The translations under genes were made by a program, and so were the position numbers. From Rhea pennata (lineage: Eukaryota > Chordata > Aves > Rheiformes > Rheidae): a stretch of 64,000 bases of DNA. Of the stretch, positions 1 to 12,100 are shown piece by piece. The stretch is from NCBI RefSeq assembly GCF_028389875.1, contig NC_084672.1, forward strand, positions 12,387,333 to 12,451,332. Direction: 5' to 3'. The notes beneath the pieces are model-generated. The model did no database searches, was not told where the DNA came from, and saw only the letters and a list, made by a program, of their open reading frames with translations. Each line of letters opens with the position of its first letter. The first letter of the stretch is position 1.

Positions 1-1417
1 GGAGCAGTAAAAGCTGTATGTTGTAAGGAAGTCATTCTTGCCAGCTAGCAGACTTGTATGAACAAGGCCAGGTGGGTAAATTATACAGATCTGCAAAATA
101 CTACCCTCTGAAATTTTTGTCCAAAACCATGTAACTTGTAAACTTTCTTGAGCACCAATGAAAAATTGAAGGATAGTAAGAGATCTGCTGATGAAAACAA
201 GGCTACTGCTGTCACTGAGAACATCAGGGATACATCTGTCAAATGTTAAAAATGAGATGAAAACCACAAATGAGAATTCTTGAAAGCTTTTTCCAAACTT
301 GAACTGTTGAGTTGCTTCATTCTGTATTTGTTCCTTGCTTTTTGGGTTTTTTTTCATACATCTTCCTAGAGAAAAAAGCAAAATTTATCTGCCTTTTCCA
401 GGGCTCTATCCTTTATCTTTTCTATATTCTATCCATGAAAGCTATGATTTTTTTCTTCAAAGAGACTCTGTTTTGATAAAGCATACCGCTCTTCGTGGTG
501 TTGCTTTTTTTTTTCCCCCTTTCTCCTTTTATTTTCATATAAGAATTTCTGAGACTGGATGCATTAGTAGTATCTCCAGCAAGCATGTATGATCAAGGAT
601 AGGTGGGAACTGACACCAGTTCATGCTGCTTTTCTTCCCTAATAATAAACTGTAGAGTTCATAGTTGTATCAAAGTTTGTCTATCACTTCTTCAAGTTAC
701 GGTAATTACCTATGCCCTTTTCAGAAATAACCATTTTCTTAGATCACATTAAATGGCTTGTAAATGGATTTTCAGGATCTTTAACTTCCACTTCAGAAAA
801 CAACACGGTGGTGTCAGTATGCTGTCTGTACTTCATGATCAACAAACTTTGGTGTCGGCTCAAAGCCCAAAGCTTTTGGAGGCCTTTTGTCAGCTTCACT
901 GTTTGCTCATTCTCTGCTGACTCATAATATTTAAATGGTTTTAGAAGCACTGAGCACAATTCAGCATGAAAGTCCTTTTTCTGTAATATTAGTTTGTGAT
1001 GATTAAGAAACAAACATTTTAGCTTTTTCCATCCCAAAGAAGCTATGGTTGCTAACCCACAAACTAATCATTCTTTTCTAACATTTGTCAAAACAACCCT
1101 CGTTATTTTCTCCCACCGTTTCTATATGCCCATCTGATATATGTGAAGTTTCACCTCCAGCTCAGGCTCAGTCATGGCATATAAAGGCTTTAGGATTACT
1201 TACTCTATTAGATGGATTTGTATTCAGATTTCACTGGATTGAGTTCTGATCAATTTGTTAATGCTTGTCACTGACAGCTGTGCATACGCTGTTGATGCTT
1301 TGTAACATTATATTCTTACACCAGAGATAGCAGTTACTGTGTAGTAACTTAGGTTGAAGTCTACTTGAATTTAGAGAAGTACAATGAATTATGGTTCATG
1401 ACTTTTTTTTTTAATAG
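1..1417 (+). other. CEP152: CEP152 intron (3' part)
   Basis: AT-rich sequence ending in a pyrimidine-rich tract and a TTAATAG acceptor directly before the first recognisable CEP152 exon. I found no coding exon here. Open frames occur at 712-927 (+) and 744-1037 (-, opening with TTG rather than ATG), but neither matches a family I know and neither has matching splice signals. Taken as intron. Confidence 0.7.
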
Positions 1418-1499
1418 AAAACGAGAAGGCTCTAGAGGCTCTAGTTGCAGAAAACTCTGAGTTGAAGATTAAACTCAAAGACCTGAGAACACCGCCAAG
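1418..1499 (+). CDS. CEP152: CEP152, internal coding exon (first in window)
   Basis: CEP152 is a centrosomal scaffold that works with CEP63 and CEP192 to bring PLK4 to the parent centriole for centriole duplication. This 82-nt exon starts after the acceptor TTAATAG with two bases of a split codon. It then reads 26 codons of charged, heptad-like sequence (starts NEKALEALVAENSELK), as expected for the coiled-coil-rich part of the protein, and ends in AG that joins the next exon's G to make Arg. The donor is GTATTA, a poor match to consensus, followed at once by a run of 20 A. Identification rests on recognising the joined product and on FBN1 lying downstream. Confidence 0.85.
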
Positions 1500-1583
1500 G
1501 TATTAAAAAAAAAAAAAAAAAAAACTAATTTTTCATAAGACAAGCTGCCTTTCTTGTGCTGTTTAATTTGTGTGCTTCTCCAG

Positions 1584-1690
1584 GTCACTGTCAGAGGGTG
1601 CCATCTCAAAACCTTGTACATCCTGTGATACTGTAAAAGGGCTGGAGGAAATGCGTGTTCAGTACATTAAAGCTGTGAGCAAGATTAAGA
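1584..1690 (+). CDS. CEP152: CEP152, internal coding exon
   Basis: A 107-nt exon between the acceptor CTTCTCCAG and the consensus donor GTAAGT. It continues the frame of the previous exon (AG|G = Arg) and reads SLSEGAISKPCTSCDTVKGL, followed by a helical segment ending in AVSKIK. It contains a CxxC pair (CTSC), but nothing shows that this binds metal. The last base is the first base of a Ser codon finished in the next exon. The intron before it is only 84 nt, very short for this window. Confidence 0.9.
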
Positions 1691-2130
1691 GTAAGTATTA
1701 AAGTATAAAAGGCTAGGAGAGCAAAATAATTTACTTTGTTAGTTCTTCCTCCTTTCGCCAAATCACGCAGGAATCTGACAGCAAAGTCATACAGGAATTA
1801 CATTTGTGTTCTTAGAGTAAATGTGAGAAATGGAATTGTCTTGTACAAGGCTTAGTGTGATGGTTTAAGCCATGTTACACTATCCTTACTTTGTACAATA
1901 TTGTATATTTTTAAATGGTAAAATCTATTTTGTGAACTAATCTTGTTTCTCTAACAATCTACCTACTCCTTTAGCTTGTTTTGTGGAAACCTATTTTTAC
2001 TCTTGTACTATAACCTGTGTTCTGGGCCTTAGTCAGCCTTTTGGCAGAGAAGAGGGGACTAAGTCTGCTAGGTCTTACTTGACAGCAGCAGGTCCCCAAG
2101 TACCAACTATACTGCCATCAAAGAATTCCT

Positions 2131-2335
2131 GGACCCAGATTTACTAACATTCCTCTCAAATCCCTGTGCTTAGTGTTGGCTATTGGCTAAACGCTGCTGA
2201 GGAGCCAGTGGCAGCCAATATGAAACGTTAAACAAGAACTTAACCGGCTGGCTCTGCGTCCTGCACAGCATTTAGCCAATAGGCAACGCGAGGTGCAGGG
2301 ATTTGGGAGGAATGTTGGCTGGTAAATCTGGGCCC
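2131..2335. mobile_element. 205-bp palindromic MITE-like element
   Basis: The left arm (2131-about 2215) and the reverse complement of the right arm (about 2245-2335) align almost base for base. Both begin GG(A/G)CCCAGATTTAC, then share AACATTCCT, CAAATCCCTG and GGCTATTGGCTAAA-type blocks. Arms are about 85-90 bp at roughly 80-85% identity, around a spacer of about 30 bp. Long terminal inverted repeats without coding capacity fit a non-autonomous DNA transposon. I could not see a clear target-site duplication, so superfamily is not assigned. It sits in the CEP152 intron between exons 1584-1690 and 2419-2575. Confidence 0.7.
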
Positions 2336-2418
2336 TTGCTGCCTTGCTCTGTCTGCTAGACAGTCCCAGTTCCTTTTTCCCTTTAGGGAGTCAGTACTAA
2401 TGAAGTGTGTTTGCTTAG

Positions 2419-2575
2419 GTGATATGCTTTGTTATATCCGTGAAAGTAAGGAGAGAGCAGCTGAAATGATTAAAGCGGAGGTTTTAAGAGAGCGCCAAGA
2501 AACTGCTCGGAAAATGCGCAAGTACTATTTGACGTGCCTTCAGCAGCTTCTTACTGATAATGGGAAACACGAAGG
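2419..2575 (+). CDS. CEP152: CEP152, internal coding exon
   Basis: A 157-nt exon with acceptor TTTGCTTAG and donor GTAAGT. The frame continues from the previous exon (A|GT = Ser). It encodes [20 protein letters not shown] and then a strongly basic helix with [15 protein letters not shown] and [12 protein letters not shown]. The high Arg/Lys/Glu content and heptad spacing fit a coiled coil. It ends with GG, completed by A in the next exon (Gly). No stop or frameshift is seen. Confidence 0.92.
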
Positions 2576-3561
2576 GTAAGTTCAGTTATGTTTGTCTGGG
2601 AATTAGTATGGCTTTTGAAAGAAGTGCAGTAAACTTCTAGTTTAGTGTTGAGTTTGTCCAGTTGTGGTGCAGCCCATCTTGGAGCAAACCATGTCTAACC
2701 TGAAGTCTTACTGGCCTGCTTTAGTATTCCAGCATGAGATTCCCAGTGAGTTTTATGACTGAACTTGAGTAGTCTAATATACTATCTAGGGTTCTTTGAC
2801 TCTCCTTAATATTTCCTTCAAGTAAAATGCAAGGTTGGAAGAAGAAGAAAAAGGAAATAAAACAGCACTAGCATTTTGCAACTATTGTACATCTTATTTT
2901 TTACTAGTTTAAAGGTGATCTTTTAAGGTTGAGATAGTAAAAATTTATTTGTTCTTCACTGTTTGTGTGAAGCATTAAGACGACTAAAATACTTCTAGTT
3001 TTGTTTTTGGTTTCCTCTGGTCTTGCTGGAAGGCTTGTCAAAGTAGTCTGACCTTTCTGAGCCTCAATTGAAGAAGCAGGGCTGGTTTTGGATTGTTAAC
3101 AAATCTTTTTCTGGAATGTGTATATGGCAGCTGATCACTTGTATTTTTTTTTTAATGCCTGTTTAACAGTCTGTATTAAGAAACACCTCTAAATGTGCAA
3201 TGCTTTAAACTTAGCAATTTTCTACTGATTTGTATAATATTCCAAGGTAGAATCTTGTAAGCCTTATCTATTTCCATATAATAGAAATTGATTTTAAGGA
3301 CGGTATTTTGGACAATGGGCATTTAAGAGTGAACACTAGAAACGTCCTTTATGGTATGTAGGCTTTTGTCTAAAAACAAAGGACTAGAGAAAACAACAAA
3401 TTCTGCTTTTTTTCTGTAGTATAGATCTGTTGATAAATGGTGGTTGACATAGAAAGTCTGTGCATTCTACTGTTAAAGTTATTGATGGCTTTAGCTGAAA
3501 TGACATAGGAAAAATTAATTAACCTTAAACTAAACTTTTAATGTTCTGTGATTCTCGGCAG
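2576..3561 (+). other. CEP152: CEP152 intron
   Basis: Intron of 986 nt between donor GTAAGT and acceptor TTCTCGGCAG. AT-rich with poly-T patches. I see no exon, repeat family or RNA gene in it. Confidence 0.85.
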
Positions 3562-3665
3562 AGCTGAAAAGAAAATAATGAATGCTGCCAGCAAGCTCGC
3601 TACAATGGCTAAAGTCCTTGAAACGCCTGTTCGACACATACCCCAAAGCAAAGCTACCCACTCAG
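3562..3665 (+). CDS. CEP152: CEP152, internal coding exon
   Basis: A 104-nt exon with acceptor CTCGGCAG and donor GTATGT. The frame carries over (GG|A = Gly) and reads [20 protein letters not shown], then [14 protein letters not shown]. This looks like the end of the helical region passing into a low-complexity, polar tail. The last G starts an Ala codon finished in the terminal exon. Confidence 0.92.
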
Positions 3666-3888
3666 GTATGTTGGATTAGATAATTCTCTTACTTGTCCTA
3701 AAGGTTTAGTGCATATAGTACTGAAAATACAGATGGGCAGTGAAATAAGTTTTTTAAGCTTGCCAACAGAAATGTAGACATGAGCTGCTTATTTTGATAG
3801 TGCTAATACTGACAATTCTTTATAAAAAGTGATTTTTCTTCCAGCGTTGTTTCCTTCAATTAATCAGTTTCCTTCCCTTCTCTCGTAG

Positions 3889-4931
3889 CTCTGCTATTAA
3901 ATTCTGATCTGCCAACTGGAGTTGAGCACTCAAAAAGAGATTTCATGCTTCAAACTAGGCCAAACCATATGGAAAGCAGATCATGTGCTGAAAGTACTAC
4001 CCAAAAAGCCAATGATAAAGTTGTTCAGAAATGTGTACCGCATGACTTGAGAGAGCAGTTTGATGCAGCGCAGACTGAAACACAGTATGTGCTTCGTGAA
4101 GGAGTGACCCCAGGTTTCCACAATGGGAATAATTCTAAAAACCTACATGTTACTTCAAGAGATGTTTTGTCAGAGTTTTATCCAAATGAAGATGGAAGAA
4201 GAGAAAAATACAGCCCCATCGTAAATGCAGACAAAGGACTGTTGTGTGCAGCTAGCAATATAGCAAATCAGAGTAGCCCTCCATCTACTTCTCGAGTAAA
4301 GCTAGGAACTAAGCATACATCCAGCCGTATGAACGGCCTTGCTATCCCTGGGCCAACTCATTGCATGCTTGAGAGCCAAAGTGAAAGAACAGTCTTGAAA
4401 GAAGATAAATGTAACCAGCTGTGTGGAAACCGGAAGACCACATCTGAAAGAACTCAAGATTTTGATGTTCAAGGAACTCCAGAAAAGGATGAAAGAAGCT
4501 GCAGTGAATGGAGTTCTGTGAATGGAAGTCTGCACCTGGATAGTGGCAACATGTCTTTGCTGTATCCTGAACAAAAAGCTGGTACTAGTGACCAAGCACA
4601 GATTGTGTATTGTGAAGAGTTTCCTCACATCAAGTCACTCTCCTCTGCAGATGAAAATGCTAGTACTTCTGAGAAAAAACCTACTCATGACAAGATTCTT
4701 GGCACAAAAAACAGCATAAAAGTTTACAGTAAAGACCATCTGAAAGTGAACCTAGAGCATACTGCATTCCTGAACTCGGACAAATCAAATCCTGCTGTCA
4801 CGCAACTCAGTGCATCACCAAATTCAAATGTAGGAAAATGCTGCAACCAATATTTGAAGAAAATGGTGCAGGTTCCCCAATCTTTTCAAGAAGATAGTGG
4901 TTTTGATAGCCCACTTTCTAACTTGAACTGA
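3889..4931 (+). CDS. CEP152: CEP152, terminal coding exon (C-terminal tail)
   Basis: Terminal exon after acceptor TCTCGTAG; G|CT completes an Ala codon and the frame runs 1043 nt to TGA at 4929-4931. The first residues after the join are LLLNSDLPTGVEHSKRDF. The roughly 347 residues are rich in Ser, Thr, Asn, Lys and Glu and look disordered, apart from the short conserved-looking end SGFDSPLSNLN. A long, serine-rich final coding exon is expected for CEP152. With the four preceding exons it gives about 496 residues of the C-terminal part. The Met at 3945 is internal and is not a start. No disruption is seen, so the gene appears intact here. Confidence 0.92.
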
Positions 4932-5340
4932 TATCAGCGGTTCCCAGTTTTGTGTGTGTGTGTGTGAGGTGAAATAATATATTTAAATAAAAGCTTGAGG
5001 AATGGGGAAAAACCTGATCAATGTTACACAATTTGAGACTGTTACCTGAAGAAATGCTATAAAATTAATATTAATGGAGACTTCTGTTTACTTTGTCTTG
5101 ACTTTTGTAGTTTATATTGTATATGTTTATTAAATAGAATCTATTTTTATATTTTAAGTTTAGCCTGCAGTGCAATTTTTATTTATATAAAACAAAGGTA
5201 CTGTAACTTGTGGTGATCTTTTAAAATGGTTATGAAAACTCCAGAGCTCAGTATGAGAGATCTTTTAGGGTTTGTTTGAAATGTCCATTTTGAAAGACCC
5301 CCTTTAAGCCTCTGTGCATACCTGTAATAAAAGCATAAAT
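4932..5340 (+). other. CEP152: CEP152 3' UTR
   Basis: AT-rich sequence following the stop, with a short (GT)n run near 4950-4966 and three candidate polyadenylation signals: AATAAA at 4986-4991, ATTAAA at 5129-5134 and AATAAA at 5326-5331. The end of the transcript is inferred from the last of these and could be earlier or later. Confidence 0.65.
5326..5331 (+). terminator. CEP152: Candidate distal polyadenylation signal (AATAAA) of CEP152
   Basis: Canonical hexamer about 395 nt after the stop codon, in a T-rich context. Two upstream alternatives (4986-4991 and 5129-5134) could give shorter 3' UTRs. Confidence 0.5.
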
Positions 5341-8300
5341 ATTGCATATTTTTATTAAATGATCGAATTTCAAGTATGTCTTCCCTTGGGTACAGAAAAA
5401 ATAGCTCATACTGAGAGGAAGAAGGTTTAATTTAGAATAACCATGTTTTGCAGATGTTTCTTAATAGCAAAAACTATCATTTTTAACGAAGATGCAGTCA
5501 TGTTTCTCTTGATGCTTACCTTGATGCTTCTATTTAAAGGCCTGCTCGTGTTTTGTAGGGAACTGTGAAATGCCATTTAGACTTCTGCCTGTATCCATGG
5601 GGATGTGTGTTCCCCCCTCCCACCCTTGCTTTTGGCATTACATTTCATTTCTAGGGATACTTTTGTGAAGGCAGGAGTTCTGCTTCTGGCTTTATTGGCT
5701 CTTTCACTTTTGTTTACATAATGTGATTCAATAATACTTACTGCCACTAATAATGTGGTTATGGCCCAGCAAGTCACATGAACATTAATACAGAATACGT
5801 AAACAAAAAGCTTCCCCCCTATTATTTTGTAGGAGCAAACCAACAACTCTCTGCCCCTGCCTTCAGAGAGATAGAACCTCTTAACTACTCTGCCCCTTAA
5901 CTACAATAAGGATGCTCATTTGGTCTTTCAGATTTGAACAGTACAGTCTAATCTGAGATCTTCCTTCATTTTTTACAAGGAAAATAGTGTAAGATTCAAG
6001 AGCAAAACATAGTTAACTTCCTTTTTTTTAAAAAAATTGCCTGTTTTATCTTTCAGGCCAATTGGCAAAGCAGAATGCATTACATCTGGTACACAAGACT
6101 GATTTGTGACTTGAAGCTTTGTCAGGAGGTCTAATGAGAGGAATCTGAATTTCTTGGTGGCCCTTAGTGTTACCCATAAATCCAATCCCACTTCCTCCTC
6201 AGTGAAGGTGGGATTTGTCATCTTCAGTGGGAACAAGATCAGGCCACAAGAGACCTCTTGTGCCTAAACAAACATGGACAGTGGTTAAGTTCAGGGGCCA
6301 AATTCCAAGCTCTTAGCTAAGGAAATAACTGTGGCCTTGTCTGTAGGGGAAAGTTTTTACTAGTTATCCCACTCTAAACCCCACATAGATACTTATTTTT
6401 TTCCTTTAATGTAAGAGTGGCTTTTTTGGTTAGCTTAAATGTTTTTCCAAATTGCCTGAGCTTAAAAAAGTATGTTTATTCCAGTATAAGAGGTGCTTGC
6501 ACAACTTGCTTTATTTTATTTCCTTTTTTTTAAAAAAAAAAACAGTATATCAGATAAATTTATTCCTTGACTTAATCCAGAGACCTTCCTACGGTGGACA
6601 AAGCCCGTGTCCATAGAAGTAAATATGCAACTGTTCTGAAGGACATGACAGTATTCAGCTAGAGTAGTCAAGGACCCATCTTACAAGCAGCTGTAGTAAG
6701 AATTTTGCCCAGTGTTTCAGTGCAGCATGTATGATCGTGTTTTTCCTATGTTATCACTCACCTGAGATGGAGTTAATATCTTATTTGTAGCTGCTCCCCA
6801 AAATGCCAAGTTTAGTGCATATATGAAAACTGCTTTCAAAATCCTTTTGAAACTTTTTGGAGTGCTTGCGTTTTACGTCATCTCATTCAATGTTTTTTTT
6901 GTTACATATTATAGTTTCTAGCTTTTAAAAAACTTCCTACACTTAAAAACTCATTGACTTTAGTGCAGAATGAAATACTTAATGATCATAATCACAATAA
7001 TCTTTGGACAGCTGCCAATTTTCAGATTCTTGGTTTAGAAGCTGATGTCTTCCACTGAAGCAAATGGATCTTGCTTGTTCCTGTGCACACTGGAGAAAGC
7101 GAAGGCTGCAGCAGATCACAGCGGCGGTAAGGTAATGAGGGCAAGTCTCTTCAGCAAACTTCAGAGCCTGGCTTGGGAAAAGGTTCTCGTTTGTATGGCT
7201 TTCCTCTCTCTTTATGTGACAGGAAGAATATGTCAGGCAGACAGGCAAAAGAGGCAAGGCAAAAAACCTTTCCAGTCACAGCTAGTAAAAGTAGGAATAT
7301 TTAGGTTGCTGTTTTAGTGTATATCATATCACAGTACAAGACAGTATCAGTGACCAAAGTTGTATTGTATGTGGAAATGTATATGTGGGTAAAGATGCAG
7401 GTAAATCCTTGCTCACCTAATTCTATGTTACTACACCAACAGCTCCAGAGAGCTGCTGAGGGGATTCTATTTTCCTTAATGATAATCAACTGCAAAGGCC
7501 TGAAGAGAAGATCCAGACCCAAACAGCAGCAGGCATTCCCTGGTGAGTAAAAGTTTGAGGAAAAAGGAAATATTTAGCCCAAGAATCAACAGCTCCTAGT
7601 CAAAAGCATTCCTCAGCCCTCATTCTTGTAACGTCAGTAGGAAAGAATGAAGCAACAGCAGGCTAACATAAGGGTGGCAACTCCCAAAACTGGCCAGCTG
7701 ACACCAGTAGGAATGGGGGATGTGGTGTTGCAATATATGTGGTTGGACTAGTACAGTTGAGCCAAGATTGTAACAGCTACTAAATGAATATCTTAAGTTT
7801 GCTGTACATTTTCACCCATTGGGCTATACTTCTGAAAACTTACCTGTTTTATTCAAGAATTCATCACCTACTGTTAGGTCTTTTTGATTCAGATGGTTGC
7901 TTGTTTTAATACTGTGTTTATGCTATAATAGCCAGTTACCTAGTTCTCCCTAGTGATGTTGCAGTTTAGTGCTATTTAGCTTAACCTTTGTTTAACTCTA
8001 CCCCCCAAAAAAAAGAGTAGCAGTGTGCAATGATATTTTTTCCTATGGTAGAGATTTATCTGTTCTCTGTGCTTTAGCTGATTCATCTTGCAGGTGCAGT
8101 ATATATGCACACTTCTGCCTAGAACAACCTTTTTTTCTGAGACTATGTCACTATTCCACACTAAAATATCAATACAAGAGTAGCTGTTTCCAAGATGCCT
8201 GTATCACACTGTGTTAAGGAGGTAACTCTAGGTTATTACTTTAACATACAATTTATATAGAACTTGAAAATGTCTTTTATATAGTTAAATGTACATAAGT

Positions 8301-8849
8301 TACTTGTGTGCAATGTATGTAGCAGGAATGCACTGGATTTGTCCTTAACTGATACATGTTTTGAGATAACTTATTTTTGGTGTCTATCATTCTAGCTTAT
8401 GTATCTTCAGTGGCCTCCTCTTTCCGATGGAATGAAATAGTGACATTCTGTTATGTTAGAGCAACACGCAGCTTCTCCATTAATGGAGAAACTTCATAAT
8501 ATATCTAGCTTAAGCAACATGTAATCATCCACCTCCTTTATTTTTCGTAGGCACATGCTTTTTCCCAAACCACAACTTACTGTGGTAGGAGACAATGTTT
8601 TAGGCTTTCAGTGTTAATATTTCTTCTTTTCAGAAACACTGTCTTCTAATTCTGAGCACCCTTTTCTTTCTGCGTATTATCACTGTCAATAAACTGAGCT
8701 TACTCTTCTGTTATGTGCAGGATGGAAGGAAACTAAGCAAAAGGATTTGAAGTAACAATGCTGTTAACATTATGTCAGAGCCTCACCATCCTAATGTATG
8801 TAAATGTTTGAGATCCTTGTGAAGAGGGAAAGTACACAAGACTGGTTGT

Positions 8850-8972
8850 AAGAGTGGGAACTGAGGCCCAGAGAGGTTAAGTAGCTTGTTCAGGAAGTTA
8901 GGAAACCTGAACAGGGAATTAAAAACAGACCTTTTAAATCTTTGGCTAATGCTTTAACTACCACATTACCTT
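8850..8972 (+). mobile_element. MIR-like SINE remnant
   Basis: Contains AACTGAGGCCCAGAGAGGTT followed by AAGTAGCTTG, matching the conserved core and 3' part of the MIR (CORE-SINE) family. The following bases (GGGAATTAAAAACAGACC, then GCTTTAACTACCACATTACC) follow the MIR consensus tail in degraded form. No intact tRNA-like promoter half is visible, so it is a truncated, old copy. Confidence 0.75.
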
Positions 8973-9065
8973 TTCTTTATATTTGATGACTTTACTGTGC
9001 TTTTACTTTTCTTTGATTTGTCCTCTGTTCTAGTCTGGTCTATCCCTTTGTGGGTTTTGTTTGTG

Positions 9066-9066
<1 letters not shown>

Positions 9067-9105
<39 letters not shown>
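9067..9105. repeat. Poly-T tract (39 T)
   Basis: Uninterrupted run of 39 T in a T/C-rich neighbourhood (about 9000-9250). No retrotransposon body is recognisable beside it. Length is likely polymorphic or assembly-sensitive. Confidence 0.9.
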
Positions 9106-9109
<4 letters not shown>

Positions 9110-12100
9110 GCTATTCCCTTTACCTTTATACTGGCCTATTTTCTTTTCTTTGACTTTGCACTTAACCTCTTCATTTTCTTCTTTTTTGGTTAATCTTGGC
9201 CTCTCTTTGCCTTTTACTTTGCTTGGAGTTGTCTTCTTTCCTTGAACTTCGTCTGGTTTTAAGATTTATTGATTATTCCTTCCAACATTCATTGGTTACC
9301 CCTTCTCTGAAAAAAGTTGGAGGCGTATTCTGAATTTCTTCTCCAGAGTGACACAGGTATCCTTTCTGGTATTATCTGACTCCTGATTTCTTGGTGACCT
9401 TTCTCTCAACCTCTTGTTTTAGCCTTACTCATGTATGATTTGAGGCTTAGATCTGGCTCAAGCCTAGCTTCAGCAGCAGTTTGCAAGCACTCTAGTGAGC
9501 TGGTTGCCTTCTCTTCCTCCTGAAGTTAAAATTTACGTGGCATAGGTAAGTCTTCTCTACCTGTTAATTTTCGAAAAAGGTTATCCACTCTTTTTACCCG
9601 GTACAAGACAGAATTGGCTACACTGATGTTGGTCCTAACAGGCGTTTGTCCACTGTGTTCTGAAATAGTTCTGATACTGGAAACTTTACAACTGCCCAAA
9701 CAAATTCCTTCCAGTAGCTTGTAATCCTCAGTGCTGGAAGGCTGTGTCCCCATTCTTTTAACGTCTTACCTGAACCCTTTTGCTCTAATTTAAGCCCATT
9801 ACTACTTATCCAATGGACCGATGACATGCAAGAGAGATTGTTTCCTTTGTCAGCATGTTACATGCTCAGTAACTACTGTGTTTCTCCTCACTTTTCTTTC
9901 ACCTAAATAGCACCACTTCTTTCAATCTTTCTGTAAAAAGTCAGGTTTTAAGATGTATAGGTCTGTTCCATGCAGATGTGGAAAGAGTCCAGAGGACAGG
10001 AAATAGTAAATGGAAAAAAAGAGTTAACCAGTCATGACCCTTCCATACTTGATAGCTTTCAGACTGATTTATGGTTGTCAATTTTTCTGTAGAACTGCTA
10101 TTTTTTCTTTTCTCTCTCTCTCTCCTTTTTTTTTTTTTTTTTTTTTTGCGAAGCACTCCACCTCCACCTATCATTGTGAAAGTCTTTCAAAATTGGTGCT
10201 GTTAAATCCAAGTTCACTAAGTGTAATTTGTGGATATGCAGTTATGGAGAATTCTGGCTTGTGTTCTTTGACTTTCCTTGACACCATTAGAATTTCATAT
10301 TACCCCCCATCTGCTGGACTATCTCTTATTATACTTTTGAGTTGGTACTTTCCATTGAAGTTGGAAGGTCTACTTACTGTATAATGTTCTTTTTCTCATA
10401 AAATCTCAAGCTGGGTATACTCCCCAGACATACTCTCCAGAAGTATTGAGATACATAGTCACATATACATACATATTATTAGTCATTCATCTTTAAAACT
10501 TGCTGTCAAAACCATTCTTTTGCTGTTGGAACTCTGTTCTCATGTTTCCCTTTGTTCTGTGGGAGTTGGTAAGATTTCCCATTGAAATTTATTTTAAACA
10601 TTTGCTCTTTTGTGCAGATTCATTGCATGGTCTTGTCTCCCACTGTGTAGATGGGTTACAATGGAGACGATGCTAACCTGGCAGTGATACAGGAGCACAT
10701 TACTTGCAGCTGTAGTGAGATTTCTCCCAAAATTCTGATGCAGAGTACTTTACACTTCCAAATTAACCATGCTTTTCTCTCTGTTCTTGTTGCTTGGACA
10801 AATACTTCCCTGCTGGTAGACCTGAGCAGTGATACATGTGAGCAGCAGAGTTCTTGTTTCCTTAGTTCCTGTGTATGCTTACCTACCAAGCAAGTCAATC
10901 TCTAAGTCCTGTCCCTTTTTAACACTTGCTAAAATGAGTCTGCTTCCATCATGTAATGATGCTTCTTTGTAAATTTGAATACAAGTAAAGAAATTCATTT
11001 CTATTGCCAAATGTTCTGGCTGAATGCCATCTCTGGGGTTCTGGCTTCATCCAAATGACGAATGTTCCCTGTCAGCCTGCAGCCTAGTGAGAAGGGACAA
11101 TGGTACAGAAATACAGTAATTATCTAATCAACTCTGCTTTAGAATGTTAAGCAAATGCAATTCTTTAATACTCTGGCTTTACTATAGCTGTTAATTAACA
11201 TGTACAAAAGCAATTTGTACAGCCAAATAGAGTAGAGAAGAAATAGTCAGTTTTAAGTTACTTCACTCCCCTCTAGTGGTCTTGTACGATATGTACTTTT
11301 ATATAATAATTCTCAATAGATTTAAGGATGGTGTATCAAGGTTCTTTAAAAAACCAAAGCCAGCTGATAGTTTCCCTTCCTTCTCATCTTTTCTTTCTGT
11401 AGACAAACTAGTTTGTAGTAACTGGGATTCTTGCCAGTGTAACTATTTTGTATATGTTGATTTTTAGTTATAGAACAAACTGCAGCCACATCTGTAGAAA
11501 GATGCATACATAAATCAACTTCTATAGAAGAATGTTAGAGCTGTGTATTAAACCTTTATGCTCTATACCTTCAAATCTGTTCCAGTGCAGCTGTGTTAGT
11601 GACAAACTGCAGTGAAGGCTATAGAAACATTAGTGAAACCTAGTTACATTTGCAACGCAGTACTTTTATACTGTGGGGCATGCCAGTTTTGGTGCATGCC
11701 TAACACTGTTTGGGCCCGTGCAAATTGTGAGACATCTGGAGACTCTTGAATAGCTGGATGATGCTTTAAGCTTGCCAGTTAGGTCATTCTGTGCAGGATG
11801 TAGCTTCCGCTAGCTGGTAAACAGATGAGAACCTATGGGATCAGAATGGAAACTTCTAATTTTCCAGTAGTCCACTGTCTCCTTTCTTGAGCTGCTGATG
11901 TAACCTAAGCGATATAGGTGTGCAGCACAGGCTTACCACAGCAATAGTTAATGGGTAACCATTAACTTGGCCAATTTTTTCTTTGAATCTTGGAGTTCAT
12001 ATTTTGAACGCTTTTGAGATGATTTATTAACATATTATTCTAGGAAAGGGTAAGGTACTTCACAAGATGCTTGTCTCTTTCTTCTTTCTCTGCTTGGAGA

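Noticed and set aside
744..1037. 97-codon minus-strand open frame before the first CEP152 exon
   Set aside because: It opens with TTG rather than ATG, matches no family I recognise, has no supporting splice sites and overlaps an unrelated plus-strand frame. Its length is within what chance gives in 64 kb.
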